From positions 620,001 to 684,000 of the forward strand of contig JAHQIW010005250.1 in NCBI GenBank assembly GCA_019055375.1: 64,000 bases of DNA. The letters are read 5' to 3'. Made by a program: the position numbers and the translations under genes. Shown in pieces: positions 35,001 to 46,855 of this stretch (position 1 is its first letter; each line of letters starts with the position of its first letter). The notes below the pieces were generated by a model. The model saw only the letters and a list, made by a program, of their open reading frames with translations. It had not been told where the DNA came from and searched no databases. This DNA is from Parelaphostrongylus tenuis (Eukaryota > Nematoda > Chromadorea > Rhabditida > Metastrongylidae).

Positions 35001-35499
35001 AGTTTTGTCATTGTTACATCGAAGCATAGATACTGATATAGTCGAAACATTCCTAAATGAGTTATGTCTGCTTCGCCACGAGGGACAGATATCCGCTCTT
35101 CACACACTTATTTTATTTATAACACTTCGGAGTGTAAAGACGTTTGGGCCTCGCACACGTTATATCACACTTGAGACCTACAGTGAGTATTGTTTCACAC
35201 AAAAAATACAGATTACTTCATACTTATCGTTGCATGCTTCACTGTTACCCATGCAGCTTGCCATTCCCGGTCTTAAATTACCGCACGACGAAATCATCAC
35301 AATTGATCTTGTCGTTTGCTTATTACTCAATTTTACTGCTATGTTATTGTTGTAGCTCTGTATATAAAGGTTGTTGTTGACTAATGACTATCGAAAACCG
35401 ACCCCTCACAACTACTAGTGCACTAACTTTCCTCTCATCCCTCACACATCAAAAAAGTACATTCAAAAGCATATTTAAAAATTCATTCTACCAGCCATA

Positions 35500-35720
35500 A
35501 GCGCTCAACCGTGGTCACTGCAGTGTCGGGCAATTATGTCGCTCGACATGCGGTAATCTACAATTCAGCGCCGATTTCTTTACAAGTATAAGTATATATC
35601 CTGCAAGAGAGAGGCTGAACGAATGGTACCGTGGCTACTGATGAGCCTGTAAAGGCGAAACAGGCCTGTCTAGTACAGTATAAGTGCCGAACGAGACTTC
35701 ATAAAAGGCTCAAAACATAT
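35500..35720 (+). repeat. Family H2 repeat, best-preserved copy
   Basis: Shares the upstream block (CACTGCAGTGTCGGG..GCGGTAATCT..CAGCGCCGATT) with 25210-25300 and 48270, and the downstream AAAAGGCTCAAA block with 25410. It carries the hammerhead at 35634-35675. Confidence 0.55.
35634..35675 (+). ncRNA. Hammerhead ribozyme with intact core (family H2)
   Basis: Read 5' to 3': GCTA, CTGATGA, GCCT-GTAA-AGGC (4-bp stem II with a GNRA-type loop), GAAA, CAGGCCTG, TC, TAGT. Every conserved core base is present: CUGAUGA, the G-C pair closing stem II, GAAA and the U-C cleavage dinucleotide. GCTA pairs with TAGT as a short stem I. Stem III with its closing A and U is a 10-nt palindrome, so it can form between two molecules. 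Predicted cleavage is after C35670. Not tested. Confidence 0.75.
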
Positions 35721-36029
35721 TATCATGCTATCAGATCACCGAAAGCATATATTAAATGGCTAGAAATGTGTGCGCAAAGTTACTACGACCCTCGCACAGG
35801 AGTTGTAAACATTAATGTTCAATTCCCTTCAGGCGTTTCGGGTAAACGCGAAAAATAAGAAATGAATTATAAGGACGAATACGTGACTAAACGTGTGACC
35901 TCTCGCCTGCCATCGTTTAGTTTTCTGGCCTATAGAGGTGCGTTGCAACGCTATACTGCGCAAAAAAAAACAACTATGAGTAATTCATCTATTAAGTTAC
36001 TGCAAAAGTAATCTCAGTTTCATTTTTTT

Positions 36030-36625
36030 TTCACCGGTTGAGGACCACAGGACCCAGAAGGCGTATCTGGTCCCTCCTGACCCTAACCCTGGCTCTGCCC
36101 CACCAATCACGTCTGTTTTGATAGATGATCGTGATAGTGATTAGGATGATAGTGTTAGTGATGGTAGTGATAGTAATCATAGTGATAGCGGCGGTAGTGA
36201 TAGTGGTGATAGTGATAATGATAGTGATGATAGTTAAGATGATGTTAGTGACAATGATAGTGGTAGCGATAATGATAATAGTGATAATGGTAATGATGGT
36301 GATAGTGGCAGTGATAGTGATAATGATAATCATTATTATCATTATCATTACGTTCATCGTTATTATGATAACAGTGGTAAAGATGATAGTGATAATGATA
36401 ACGATAATGATATTAAACAATGATGATAATGATAATTCATGATGTCAATATCACTATTACCATTATCACTACCGTCCCACTATCACTGCAATCACTACCA
36501 CTATCATACCAATCACTATCACGATCATCTATCAAAGGGCAAAAGGGCGGTGAGGGCGGGGCTGGCGGGTGGGGTCAGGCACGCCTTCTGGATCCTGTGG
36601 TCCTCAACCAGTTAGGATTCTATTC
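36030..36625. mobile_element. Foldback element with microsatellite core
   Basis: The left end (CCGGTTGAGGACCACAGGA, CCAGAAGGCGT.., CCTGACC..) is the reverse complement of the right end (ACGCCTTCTGGATCCTGTGG, TCCTCAACCAG). Between the roughly 110-bp arms lies about 400 bp of GATAGT/GATAAT-type repeats. These switch to the complementary ATTATC/ACTATC form near 36330, so the core is itself nearly palindromic. The long hydrophobic open frames here are products of the simple repeat and not genes. Confidence 0.75.
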
Positions 36626-36699
36626 TATCTTTTTATTTCTTTTTTGAAAATATATCTTTCTATTAAACGGCAAATTTCAGCAATGCACTAACCACAGTC

Positions 36700-36860
36700 G
36701 GTTCCGCACCAACCTAAATAACATACGAGTAGCCTTACATGAATTGCGGCTAGAGCCTCGAAGAAGGCGAAGACGCCGAAACGTCAACAATCGAACGACA
36801 ACAAAGCAGTTAGTGCCAACCTCGCGTTAGCCGAACAAGGGCAATCCTTGAAATAAAGTC
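36700..36860 (+). mobile_element. PLE terminal fragment with hammerhead-like motif
   Basis: At 36751-36788 the sequence reads CCTCGAAGAAGGCGAAGACGCCGAAACGTCAAC in part. The GGCG..CGCC stem II and GAAACGTC half match the PLE motif at 24.05 kb, but the first core box is altered. The following CCAACCTCGCGTTAGCC also matches the 24.0-kb PLE end. Confidence 0.45.
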
Positions 36861-37238
36861 TTCTTGCAGAGTGGTCTGCCAATGTGAGACAGCGACCTGT
36901 TGAGAACTATTCTACATAAAGGCTTCTCAGTGACAGCTCCAGTAGATTAGCTAGAGGGACACAAATGGTAATGTCCACAATCCCAAACGAGCCAACATTT
37001 CAATCTTCTTCACCCTCTCTTATACAGCCATTGAGAATAGATGATTACTACAGAAATACTCTTTATCAATAAAGATCTTTCTCGAATCCATATGCAATTT
37101 CAGAAACGAATATTCCCAACTCAGTAGCCGAGGGACATTGAAATTGTTGGAGTTAACCTAAAAGCCCGAGACTCTAATGACACTGAAATGCAGTGAAACC
37201 AACTGAAAGAGTGTCGCTCCCTTTAAACCAATTTTTTA

Positions 37239-37448
37239 TGAATAAAATGTTTCAAACTGGTAACAGCTTAGTCGTTTTCTGCTCTTTGCAAAAGAGGTGC
37301 TGTCACAGTCCTCATTTCCACAGTTAGCTGGAGAAGAAATGGAGGTTGGTTTAGCCTTCATCGTGGGTTTTTCATTCAATTCCAACAGATTTTCCAGTGC
37401 TTTTCTAAGGATTTCATTCGCGACAAGAGACAAGTTTAGAGGTTCCAC
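37239..37448 (-). CDS. Candidate unassigned 3'-terminal exon
   Basis: A 70-codon minus-strand open stretch of mixed composition starts NIVEPLNLSLVANEILRKAL and ends LSCYQFETFYS-stop. It is not hydrophobic or repetitive, and the frame is open back to about 37470. The RTE insertion begins just beyond, so upstream exons, if any, would be separated from it. No paralogue in the window and no family recognised. Confidence 0.25.
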
Positions 37449-37482
37449 AATATTTTTGTTCTTTCCGAATGCTTATTGTGCT

Positions 37483-40070
37483 GAAGATTACGGTTGAAAC
37501 GATGTGGTTCTATGCCGGCTTTGACCATCTTCGTTGATTACGCACCAACATCAAGCTATGACGAAGACGAAGTCGAAGCGTTCTAAGTGGACCTCGAAAA
37601 CTTCTTTAGAAAAGATCATACATTCTTCAAGGTCATTTCCGAAGATTTTAACGCTAAAACTGCACCTAGAAGAACGGCTGAAGAACGTCACATAGGAACC
37701 CAAGGACTAGAATGGAATGAACAGGGTGAGAGGCTATCTGAGTTTATCATGACGACCCAAGCCATCCATGGTAACTCGCAATTCTAAAAACCTCTTTCTC
37801 AGCGATGGACGTGGGTATCTCCCAATGGAGAGCGCCACAACGAAATAGATCACATCATAGTAAATCAAAGGTTTCGCCTGACCGATGTCGCTGTTGTTCC
37901 TACGTTCTACACGGGATCAGACCATCGCCTCCTTCGCGCAACGTCCCGATTTTTAAGGAGAGGAGAGAAAGCCGCTAAAATCAAACAACGAAGTCCCAGA
38001 ACTACCATAAACTGGGATGTATCCAAGTCATTAGTCGACTCTTGGGAAGATACCGTTGTCGACAACATCGACGAATACGATCGACTCGTTGAATATCTTC
38101 ACGTTAGAGCTATGAAAGCCGAGAGTCCTAAGGTCACGAAGAGACGCTTGTCTCCGCAGACAATCGAGCTGATGCGTCAACGTGGAATTGCACGAGCTGC
38201 AGGCAACCGAAACCTTACGTCCGAACTTGTGAAACGCTGCAGAGAAGCGATAAAAAAAGAGCTCAAAGAGAGAAGAATAGCAGGTATAGCAGAAGCTGCA
38301 GAAGCTGGGAAGATCATTCGCAAAGCCCAGCGAGGCTTCGCCAACTATAAGACCAAGATGATTGCACTCCGATACCCTGACGGCACACTTACAGCTTCGA
38401 GAAGGGCTATGGAGAAAATTAACCACCAATACTACTCGGATCTCTTCGCTAGCCATGTCCTCTTACCGTCATATAAATTGAAAGAGGACAAATATGTCGT
38501 TCCACCGGTCATTCCTTCCGAAATCCGACATGCTATATCGTCGGTGAAGAACAGAACAGACCCGGTCCAGACAGGAATAGACCAGAACACCTGCCGCCAG
38601 TTCTCATCAACACCCTGGCTCCGCTCTTCACTCGTACCTGTCAGAATGCAACGTCCCTATTCAATGGAAAACCAGCAAGACCCTATTGTTGTTCAAAAAG
38701 GGAGACCTTCACGACATAGGCAATTATCGCCCATTCTGCTTGCTGTCCGTTGTCTATAAACTCTTTACTCGAGTCATCCTAAACAGGATTGACAGAACAC
38801 TGGACGAAGGACAGCCATGCGAACAAGCAGGGTTCCGAAAAGGATTTAGTACCATAAGCCACATGCACACGATTACAAGACTCATGAAAGTTTCACGAGA
38901 GTACAAGCAATCATTCTGTCTCACTTTCATCGATCTGAAGAAAGCCTTTGATTCAATGGTAACAGAGGCGGTTATAGAGGCTCTGGATAACCAGAGGCGT
39001 CCCTACTCGGTACATAATGATCCTTCGTGAGCTTTATAAAGATTTCACGACCAAAATATCTCCATTCTACAACAATATCACCATTGACGTAAGAAGAGGG
39101 GTTAGACAAGGCGATCAATCTCGCCAAAACTATTCACTGCCACCCTACAAAACGTCATGCGAACATTAGAATGGGACGATATGGGAGTGAAAATTGACGG
39201 TCGACAATCAAACCATCTTCGCTTTGGTGACGATATCGTTCTTATAACACCAAACATCAGCCAAACGGAACGGATGTTGACCGATTTCGATAACGCCTGT
39301 GGAAAGATTGGTCTTCAACTGAATCTAAGGAAAACAATGTTCATGAGGAACGGATGGGTTTCTAATGCCCTATTCACGCTCAGTGGAACGACAATCTCCG
39401 AATGCTCCATTTACGTCCATCTAGGTCGTGAAATCAACATGATGAACGACCTAACTCTAGAGTTGAGCAGGAGGAATCGAGCGGCTTGGATAACGTTTCA
39501 GAGCATCGAAGATGTAGTGAAGAGGACAAAAAACATCCAACTTCGTGCCCACCTTTTCGACTCGACAATTATCCCTGCCCTAACGTATGCAGCAGAAACC
39601 TGGTCACTACGTAAGCAGGATGAAAGATCACTTGGCGTTATCGAACGCGCAGTTGAAAGGTCGATGCTAGGAGTATCCCGTATCTCGCAAATGAGAGAAA
39701 GGATCCGAAGTTCCGACCTACGTCAACGATCGAAAATCAGAGACTCCGTTCTACTCGCCAGGATATCGAAAATAAGGTGGCCGGACACGTGATGCGCATC
39801 AACGACAACCGATTGACGAGAGCCGTTACCGAATGGATTCCTCGGGACGTCAAGCGCTCTAGAGGAAGACCACTAACCCGTTGGTCCGATTTCTTCACGA
39901 AAGCGATAGAAGAAAGATATGATGCTTAGCGAATCCATAGAGCGAGGAGGACCCACTGGGCTACTCTTGCACGCGATAGGAATAAATGGAAGAGTTGCTG
40001 GTACCCGCTCGAGTCACTCGACGATCAACGGAACGACAGGTGATACAGGTGATTGTGCTGAAGAATCACT
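37483..40070 (+). mobile_element. RTE-clade non-LTR retrotransposon, 5'-truncated and frameshifted
   Basis: Order: C-terminal half of the AP-endonuclease (ALTIFVDYAPTSSYDEDE, EDFNAKTAPR, NEIDHIIVNQRF, TGSDHRLLR), linker, reverse transcriptase (IGNYRPFCLLSVVYKL, EQAGFRKGFSTI, FIDLKKAFDS, RRGVRQGDQS, and FGDDIVLI in place of FADDIVLI), then the RTE tail (TWSLRKQDE, RWSDFFTK, RRTHWATLARDR). Stops occur near 37584 and 37785. The frame shifts near 38600-38690, 39000, 39130 and 39790. The N-terminal half of the endonuclease is missing. The 3' end is a GGTGATACAGGTGAT-type repeat, typical of RTE. Family style is that of hookworm RTEs, which supports the organism call. It inserted at the start of duplication unit 3. 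Confidence 0.88.
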
Positions 40071-41339
40071 GCTTTGCATACTGTATTTTCAAGTAAATGC
40101 AAAGTACTAAAATTTCAGGTACTTTGTTATCTAAAAACACCATTACTAGAAGGCTACCACAACAGATGATATTGCGTACTAATACTTTATGACAAAGTTT
40201 CCCACTAAATAGGTAGTTATTGACTAATTTTCAATTTGTAGCAAATGTCACATTATCAAGCTTTTACCTTCATATGCATTAACTCACGGATGACCATATC
40301 AGCTTCTGTGCATAAACTGCTTCCCTTTTTCTCTTAATTGCTTATCTACGGTGTCATTTGATTTCTGTCTACGATAATGAGGTCATCTGCACGGAGAGTA
40401 CGTTTTTGAGCTCACATAGGCAGTTAGAAGCAGTAAAAATTCTTCATGTGGAAAAGTTTGAACTGTCACTGGTGAAGTGTGAGCAACAATAGATTTTTTT
40501 GATGTAGGAAAACAGTTACTAATTAAGAAGTCAAGCAAGATGATGCCTTATTTTCTGAGCAAACATTAGGTTGTTTATAAATGCCAACACATTATCTTAC
40601 CATTTGGAGGTTTTGCCTTCTTCACAATCGTTTTCAGAATTTTAAGTCTTCCAGCTGCTGATAATGACCCTACACACTTATATGGGTGAAGAATGCTACA
40701 GAAATCACAGGTAGATTAGACATTTGTGACGCCTGGTGCCGATGTTCAACCAAACGACACATTAAAAAAAATAGCGTACATCAACCACCTAAATCATTTC
40801 ATAAGCAGAAGATGTCTTGGAATAAACAGCATTTGGAGAATAACAAGATTGATTTGTCATTACATAGTCTTATGGAATTTTCGGGTATTCTAAGTATGCT
40901 AAGGTTTTGCCTACTATCGCTGAAGAGCATTTCAGCTGCCTCCAGTGCATCAGCAATAGCGCTCATCCAGGGACAATAACGTCTGATGTACGATCATTCT
41001 TGACTGTTAACTCTCACGTACTCACAACCGCGTTTTCCCAAGAACGAACCTCCGACTTGCTTTCGATGAAAACTAAAGCTCATTTATGTTATGTGGTAGC
41101 AGTGAGCTTTAGCAGATTGACAGCTACTTTATCTACGTTTTGTTTGCTGTGAGTTACAGAATCAATCGACAGTCAGGGTCACATGTAACACAAGATTTGC
41201 TAAACTTGAGGAGAAACCGATAGCAGACGAGTCGCACCAAGCACCATCATATCAGTCTCAAATGTATGGGTTCAATCTCTTCTTCATTCGCTCATTATTT
41301 TACCTTATGAACTAAATATGAAAGTAGAAATGATTCATA

Positions 41340-41970
41340 GACTTCTGAAGAATTTCGACAATACTTTTATTTGATGAAATTCAGTCTAAAGCAACTTCTT
41401 GCGAATTATTGTAGAGCATATATATCTACGTGGCAAAATGGCACCTGTTCACATACAGGAATCAGCAACTACTTTTGTCTTGATGATCAACGAACGACTC
41501 TGGCACCGATTTGTACCCGTCCCGTTATTGAAAAGGATAACTTACAAAACTAGTAAACAGATCAACTAAAGGGAAAATGTTTGGCATTGAAGTGAAAAGC
41601 ATCACTTCTTATAAAAACAAGCCACTTGTTTGAGTGGAGCTATATCAAATTATTCTGGGACAAAGTGCGATTCCATGAACTGACGAAGATTGAATGACCG
41701 TTGTTGAACGATCTAAAACTTCACGATAGCAACGGCCTTGCTGAAAGTGGTAGACTTCAGAGGCTTTATGAAGTGCTTAGCCATCACAACGAAATACGAT
41801 CTCAGTCTCCTAAAATGTGTACATGTTGTGGAATTATTTTGGTCGTGTTAGATTGTTTCCTGACATCAAAAAATTTTGATCTCCAATTTAACACAGATCA
41901 AATCCAGTTCGGCATCAAAATGAGATGTCTAAATAGTGGAATTACTACACAGTCTCACAGTGAAAGTATT
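41340..41970 (-). pseudogene. Unassigned multi-exon gene, copy 3 (broken)
   Basis: The homologous exon starts at 41809 after an AG acceptor (ETEIVFRCDG, then a stop). It is legible after a frame change as SEVYHFQQG, LDRSTTVI, SSSVHGIALCP. The upstream stretch reads HFDAELDLICVKLEIK, close to copy 1 HFDTELNSMCVQL. Another stretch (41350-41440) parallels the Cys-containing block of copy 1 but has stops. Function unknown. Confidence 0.35.
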
Positions 41971-42122
41971 TCATGATTTATAAAATTGTCGGATTTCATA
42001 TTCCTTACCAAATATGAAATGTGTAAGGTGATGGTTACATGGATTTTGCTGCTAAATGCTCATGCATGATGTCTATAGTTGGCTTGAAAAATCCGCAAAA
42101 CTAGCCTAAGTAGGGACCTACA

Positions 42123-43012
42123 AGTTAGATAGCGGTAAATGGAAAACTAATCTCATTCGCTGGACAGAGACTTTTCAATGAAGTGATAGTAATCATTTGA
42201 AAGTAATCTCTGGCTACTGCTGCTGGTAGCCGGTTTTCTAAAACATCCTTTTGTGATGCTGTAAAATCTAAAATAAAACTACGTTACACATCCGCCGTTC
42301 GCTTCAAATTTTATCACGCACATAACTCGCTGGGAAGCACGAAAGGCATATCAACGCATATAAAAACTTTTGTATTATCTGAGCCAATCTGGGGTTTCTT
42401 CGATACGAAGAAAAAATTCCCAATTGAATAACAAATTGAATCCCACATATCCAAAGGCCCGAATATCGATCAATTGACCCCTCCCCATCCCCCTTCTCCC
42501 TCCTCCCCGACCCCATGGACTAGCCGATAAAGAAGCTCACCAAAAATGTAAAACTCTATCTTATTTCCGTTGCTAATGGTAGTTTCAGAAAATAAGCACA
42601 GCAATGGAATCATTGAAATTTATGGTATCGAACGATTATTAAGAGTTTAAAAAAAGAGCTCTGTCTTGTGAAGTGTAAAGCACAAAGATTTTCTTTCTTC
42701 TGAAGAATATCAAAGGAGCTTCCTTAAAAAGTAAACACACTACTGAGTTATTCGAGAAATGTGCTATCGAATGAGTTTTAGCACTCTAAGGAAGGAGTTT
42801 TGTACATAGAAATATAAGCAAGATAAGAAATGCACGTGATCGTGCAAAACATAATTTTCTTCCACATTTTACAGCGTTATAGAAGGGTGTTTTGAAAAAG
42901 CCGCTAAGTGCAGCTGTAACCAGAGATTCGAGCTATCAAATGATTGTCAATATTCCGATGAGAATTTCGTGCTCAGCGAGTTAGATCGGTTTTCATTTAT
43001 CGCTGTCTAACA
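42123..43012. mobile_element. Long-TIR MITE, copy 2
   Basis: It starts GTTAGATAGCG and ends CGCTGTCTAAC in complement. The roughly 165-bp arms pair imperfectly (CTCATTCGCTGG/CCAGCGAGTTAG, AATCTCTGG, GCTGTAAAAT). The interior matches copy 1 at 26394-27231. It sits immediately 3' of receptor copy C. Confidence 0.7.
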
Positions 43013-43287
43013 TACAATTACCTCTAGGTGTCAGAACGTTTTGATTTGCTTCACATAAGAAACTCACTCGTTAAAGATGAGATAAATTAGCGCATTGATT
43101 CCATTCATGATTACCCAGAGTAAACATGAAATATATTTGCTTATGGCGGAGTCACCGAGAATAGGCATAAGATAAGTCCAATACATGAAGGACAAAAGAA
43201 AATACAGGATGATCACAGAAGCCTGAACATCATGAAATTTAAAGAAACAACCAAGATGTTTGGAATACTCTTTTTCTTCCAGCGTTT

Positions 43288-43851
43288 ATTAGGTTGGAAA
43301 AAAATTTCCATCGTTTGGATGGGAATGTCGTTTTTTCGCATGAATTGTGCGTGATTTATACATTATTTGAAAGGTCTACTTGTTGCGCATCTGCTGATAT
43401 ATAATTTCTCTATATCTGCTGCAAAATGGAATTGTCCACTTGTTCGTCGAAAACGCGCTTTGTTTCAGCAAGACAACGCAAATCCAAACGCAGCCAAAAA
43501 GACCAAAGCAAAGTTTGAGGAATTGGATGGAGCTGAGATTCTACCGCAATCAGCCTATGATCCGAACGTTGCTCCATCTGATTAAGGCCTTTTCAGATCA
43601 ATGCAACACGTTTTGGAAGGTAGCCGATTTGAACTTTTTGATGAAGTTGAAGAAGCATATCAGGAGTTCTTTGATTCAGTGCCCAATGAATGGTACTTCG
43701 ATCAGATCCTAAATCTCGCGGACCGATGGCAAAATGTGGTGGGTAATGATGGTCTGTATTTTGAAGAATAGTTGTTGTTGTTGTTTGCTGTCTGCATATA
43801 CGCATAATTTTTGAGTGTTTTATCAAACGATGGAACTTTCTTTCCAACATA
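43288..43851 (+). mobile_element. Internally deleted mariner in receptor exon 6
   Basis: Inverted ends TTAGGTTGGAAAAAAATTTC and (complement) TATGTTGGAAAGAAAGTTCC flank about 560 bp at a TA site. The inside encodes only the C-terminal transposase: ALFQQDNANPNAAKKT (catalytic Asp block, usual DNARPH), LPQSAYDPNVAPSD (second signature), LFRSMQHVLEG, EFFDSVPNEWY, LADRWQNVVGNDG. One stop follows APSD. Not autonomous. It splits the last exon of receptor copy C. Confidence 0.8.
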
Positions 43852-44649
43852 GTATCCTCGCTGGTTCGCTCTAAAATACGTTTTGGAATTTGATTAGAGC
43901 TATGATCAAAAACAAAATGAATAAGTGGAAAACGAGGATTTTATGGTAAACAAAAAACCTGTATTGTGATCCGGTGCTCAAGCCTGCTCAATTTTCTCGA
44001 TGTCTAAAAACTTTTTTGATTTAGAAGCTAGCAATTCTTGGAGGAACTCTATTCAAACCTACAAGGCACCCTAAGTAGCTGAATATAGAGGTATATGTTA
44101 TTATAGATGAAATGACAATGACCAGCACAAAGTAATTTCCTATAAATCGTGTACATTGATGCAAAACAATCGCATTCATTCAGTAGTAATAGGACTCTCA
44201 AGTTAAGTTGCTACCTACCTATATTACTCAGAGCGATAGAGGTAAAATCGTCAGTAGGCAAGGCCTTCCATGAAAAAGAATCGGGAAAGAATATATAATT
44301 GCAATTGGGGAGCAACTTCAGAGCAAACGGTACTATAAAGCAAATATAGCAGGAGGCAAACAAAACCTGCAAGGAGAAAAGTTTTCAATTCAAGAGGCCA
44401 AGGAGGAATGTTCTGTGAAACAGCAGCTCTACAACTTCTTTACAGTAAAAAAGTATAAATGCGGCTAAAGCTCGCTCACCTGAGTGAGTTCAGTTGAAGT
44501 GAGCACAGGAAACCATGTACCTATCACTACCGTTATTAGACGATTGACTGTTAGAAATAATGTCAAAGCCAATGTTATGAACCATAGGCCAGTCAGAACA
44601 GCTCCAACCACCTAAATCGAATGGCGAATAGATAATAAGTGATGATAGT

Positions 44650-45640
44650 AATAATTTCGTCACATTTCGTTATTTTGCTAATTTTTGCAGCTCCTCTTTT
44701 ATTACAATGTTCCTGCTATTGCTCCCATAATTCTTCTCTGTTCTGGCTACATTCTGTTATTGACCAGGGATTTTTGGAGAGACCTCTTTTCTGGATATAA
44801 AGTTACCACTGGACTATCAGTGGTCATTCAGAAGCTTCAATCTCGAGAAATTCGAAAATTCACTTGTTTTTTTAATAGGATTCTCTACAGCGCTCTACCA
44901 AAAAAATCAAGATTGTGTATCACACGCGTTTCGCGATAATGCGGATTAATGGACTTAGGTGGCGTTGGAGTAAGATGTCATCCCAAGAAACAGCTAGTGA
45001 AATCGCAAAATTAGGTGTTTCATGTGGAAGATCAGTTTACCATAAGCAAACGTTAGGGAAATACAGTCATGCTGGAAGAATCTCGACTACATTATGGGAA
45101 TCCTATCTTCTACACTCCTAGTTCAATGACACGATCGTCCAGGACACCACGAAGTTCAAAGTAAAGAAACTTTCAAACGACAATCAATATAGTGTTTTAC
45201 TCTACTTAGATTCATTATGGATGAGCTTGCACTCTAAAATAGAAATTTCGTCATTGTCATGTGAAATTCCTAGGATGCTAGTAACACATTCAAAAATTTT
45301 CGCCTAGAGGCGGATCGCACGTGTGTTTAAGGGAAAATGCCAAATTTTTGAAGAGTAACCTTGATTCGACAACACCGTGCAGCACTGTGGTCACTAGAGA
45401 TCCTTCGAAATTTATATTTGTCATCTTACATAGATATTAGAGCCCTCGAATAACACTGGGTGATGTGACCTTGAGAAGATACTGTAACATAATTACAAAC
45501 CACTTACATGTCGTCAAAACGTTTCTTCGGACTCCTTTCCTCTAAGCAAGACTTATTCGCATTTAGTTGCGTTTAGTTTCTAGTTTAGTTAGTTTATTGA
45601 TAATGGTTGCTTTTATTTGCATCTTGAACAATTCTTGCAT
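44650..45640. other. No gene recognised
   Basis: Intron 2 of receptor copy C. No element recognised before the 45650-45835 repeat shared with unit 2. Confidence 0.35.
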
Positions 45641-46561
45641 TTCTTGTACGTAAAGGATGCCTCAGTGGTTTGTGCTGCCATTTAATACGCAAATAAGCCA
45701 GCCTACTCAGGCGCTGGGTCGACTTCGAGCTCATCAAGTCTCTCATCCTTCTGCGCTCGGAAAATTGGTACCAGATTTGTCCAGAAAAGCCCACTTCAAC
45801 TATAAAACGGAAACGATCCACCTTCGCCATCTGATGAATTCAAGGTTCATTGACCTGGTCAGCATTTAGCGCTGCCCGCGACCAAGGCAAAAAACCTTCA
45901 AGCAGCAACCGAAGCTGCAGGCATTGCTTCGCAGAAATTAGTGGGCGATGGATAGGAGGAAGCAAATCGAGTGTAGAAACAGGTGGGGCCTATAAACTGT
46001 AATATATGTAATATCAGTGGTAATAATGATGGAAAAATGACCCACATTATTATTTTACCTAATAATGTAATGATCTTTGGTAAAAGAAACCTTCCCACTT
46101 TTGTTTTGACACTTGAAGTCTTCACTATATCTTTAGTCATGGTTTTAACAATGCCATATAATGCTTATTATCAGACCTTATCGACTGACATCGTATGATT
46201 GGCTGCAGTGGCGACCAACACTCCGGAATATGCATGGATTAGTAACTGCAAAACATCGGCGACTCCAATGTGAATCATAATGATATATCCAGAAGCATGA
46301 CGGAATTCTTTGTGGGCGAAAAAATCTGAAACTACGATTTCTTTCACTAATAGGTCCTTTAAGTGATAATCGTAGTATGCGTTAGCTAAGCAGTCTGAAT
46401 ATTAGGGAATGGTCTATCACTCGAAGTTTATTAATGCGACTTTTGTCCTATAAGTAGACCTCTCTGCTAGCAGATTAATAGACTTACCATGAGTCGCCAC
46501 TATACCACGTCGAGTAATCAAAATTAATCAGAATTCATTTTTATTTATTGTATTATTGGTT

Positions 46562-46855
46562 TATTGTAACACCATATCACCATAATACGCGGCCAGATAA
46601 AAATGAATTCGGCTTGATTATTGAAACCCAATATCTGTCAGCACAAGTGGGTACAATGTCGATAGTGATTGCATATGCCAGACCGTAGACGGTTGGCTGT
46701 TGACGATAACGCATTGTGCGTAGAAAAAGTGCTGTGAAAAACGAGAGTCGGTGGTGCAACGGTTCACCACGCCCTCCCGGAAAGAGTGAGATCTAAGTTC
46801 AAATCCCAGCTGACGCAAACGTTCTTGCCCACCACTCTACATTATTGGGTTTGAT
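46562..46855 (+). repeat. tRNA-like SINE, full-length-like copy
   Basis: Collinear with 31975-32270: CATATCACCATAATACGCGG, CAATATCTGTCAGCACAAG, GTAGACGGTTGGCTGTTGAC, then GTCGGTGGTGCAACGGTTCA (A-box side), a B box GTTCAAATCCCAGC and CACCACTCTACATTATTGGG. It lies in intron 1 of receptor copy C. Confidence 0.7.

Noticed and set aside
36031..36442. Long open frames rich in Ile, Met, Val and Thr on both strands
   Set aside because: They are translations of the GATAGT/GATAAT simple repeat. Frames on both strands stay open because the repeat lacks stops, not because of coding.
38031..38456. Minus-strand open frame of 141 codons
   Set aside because: Antisense shadow of the RTE linker and RT region encoded on the plus strand.
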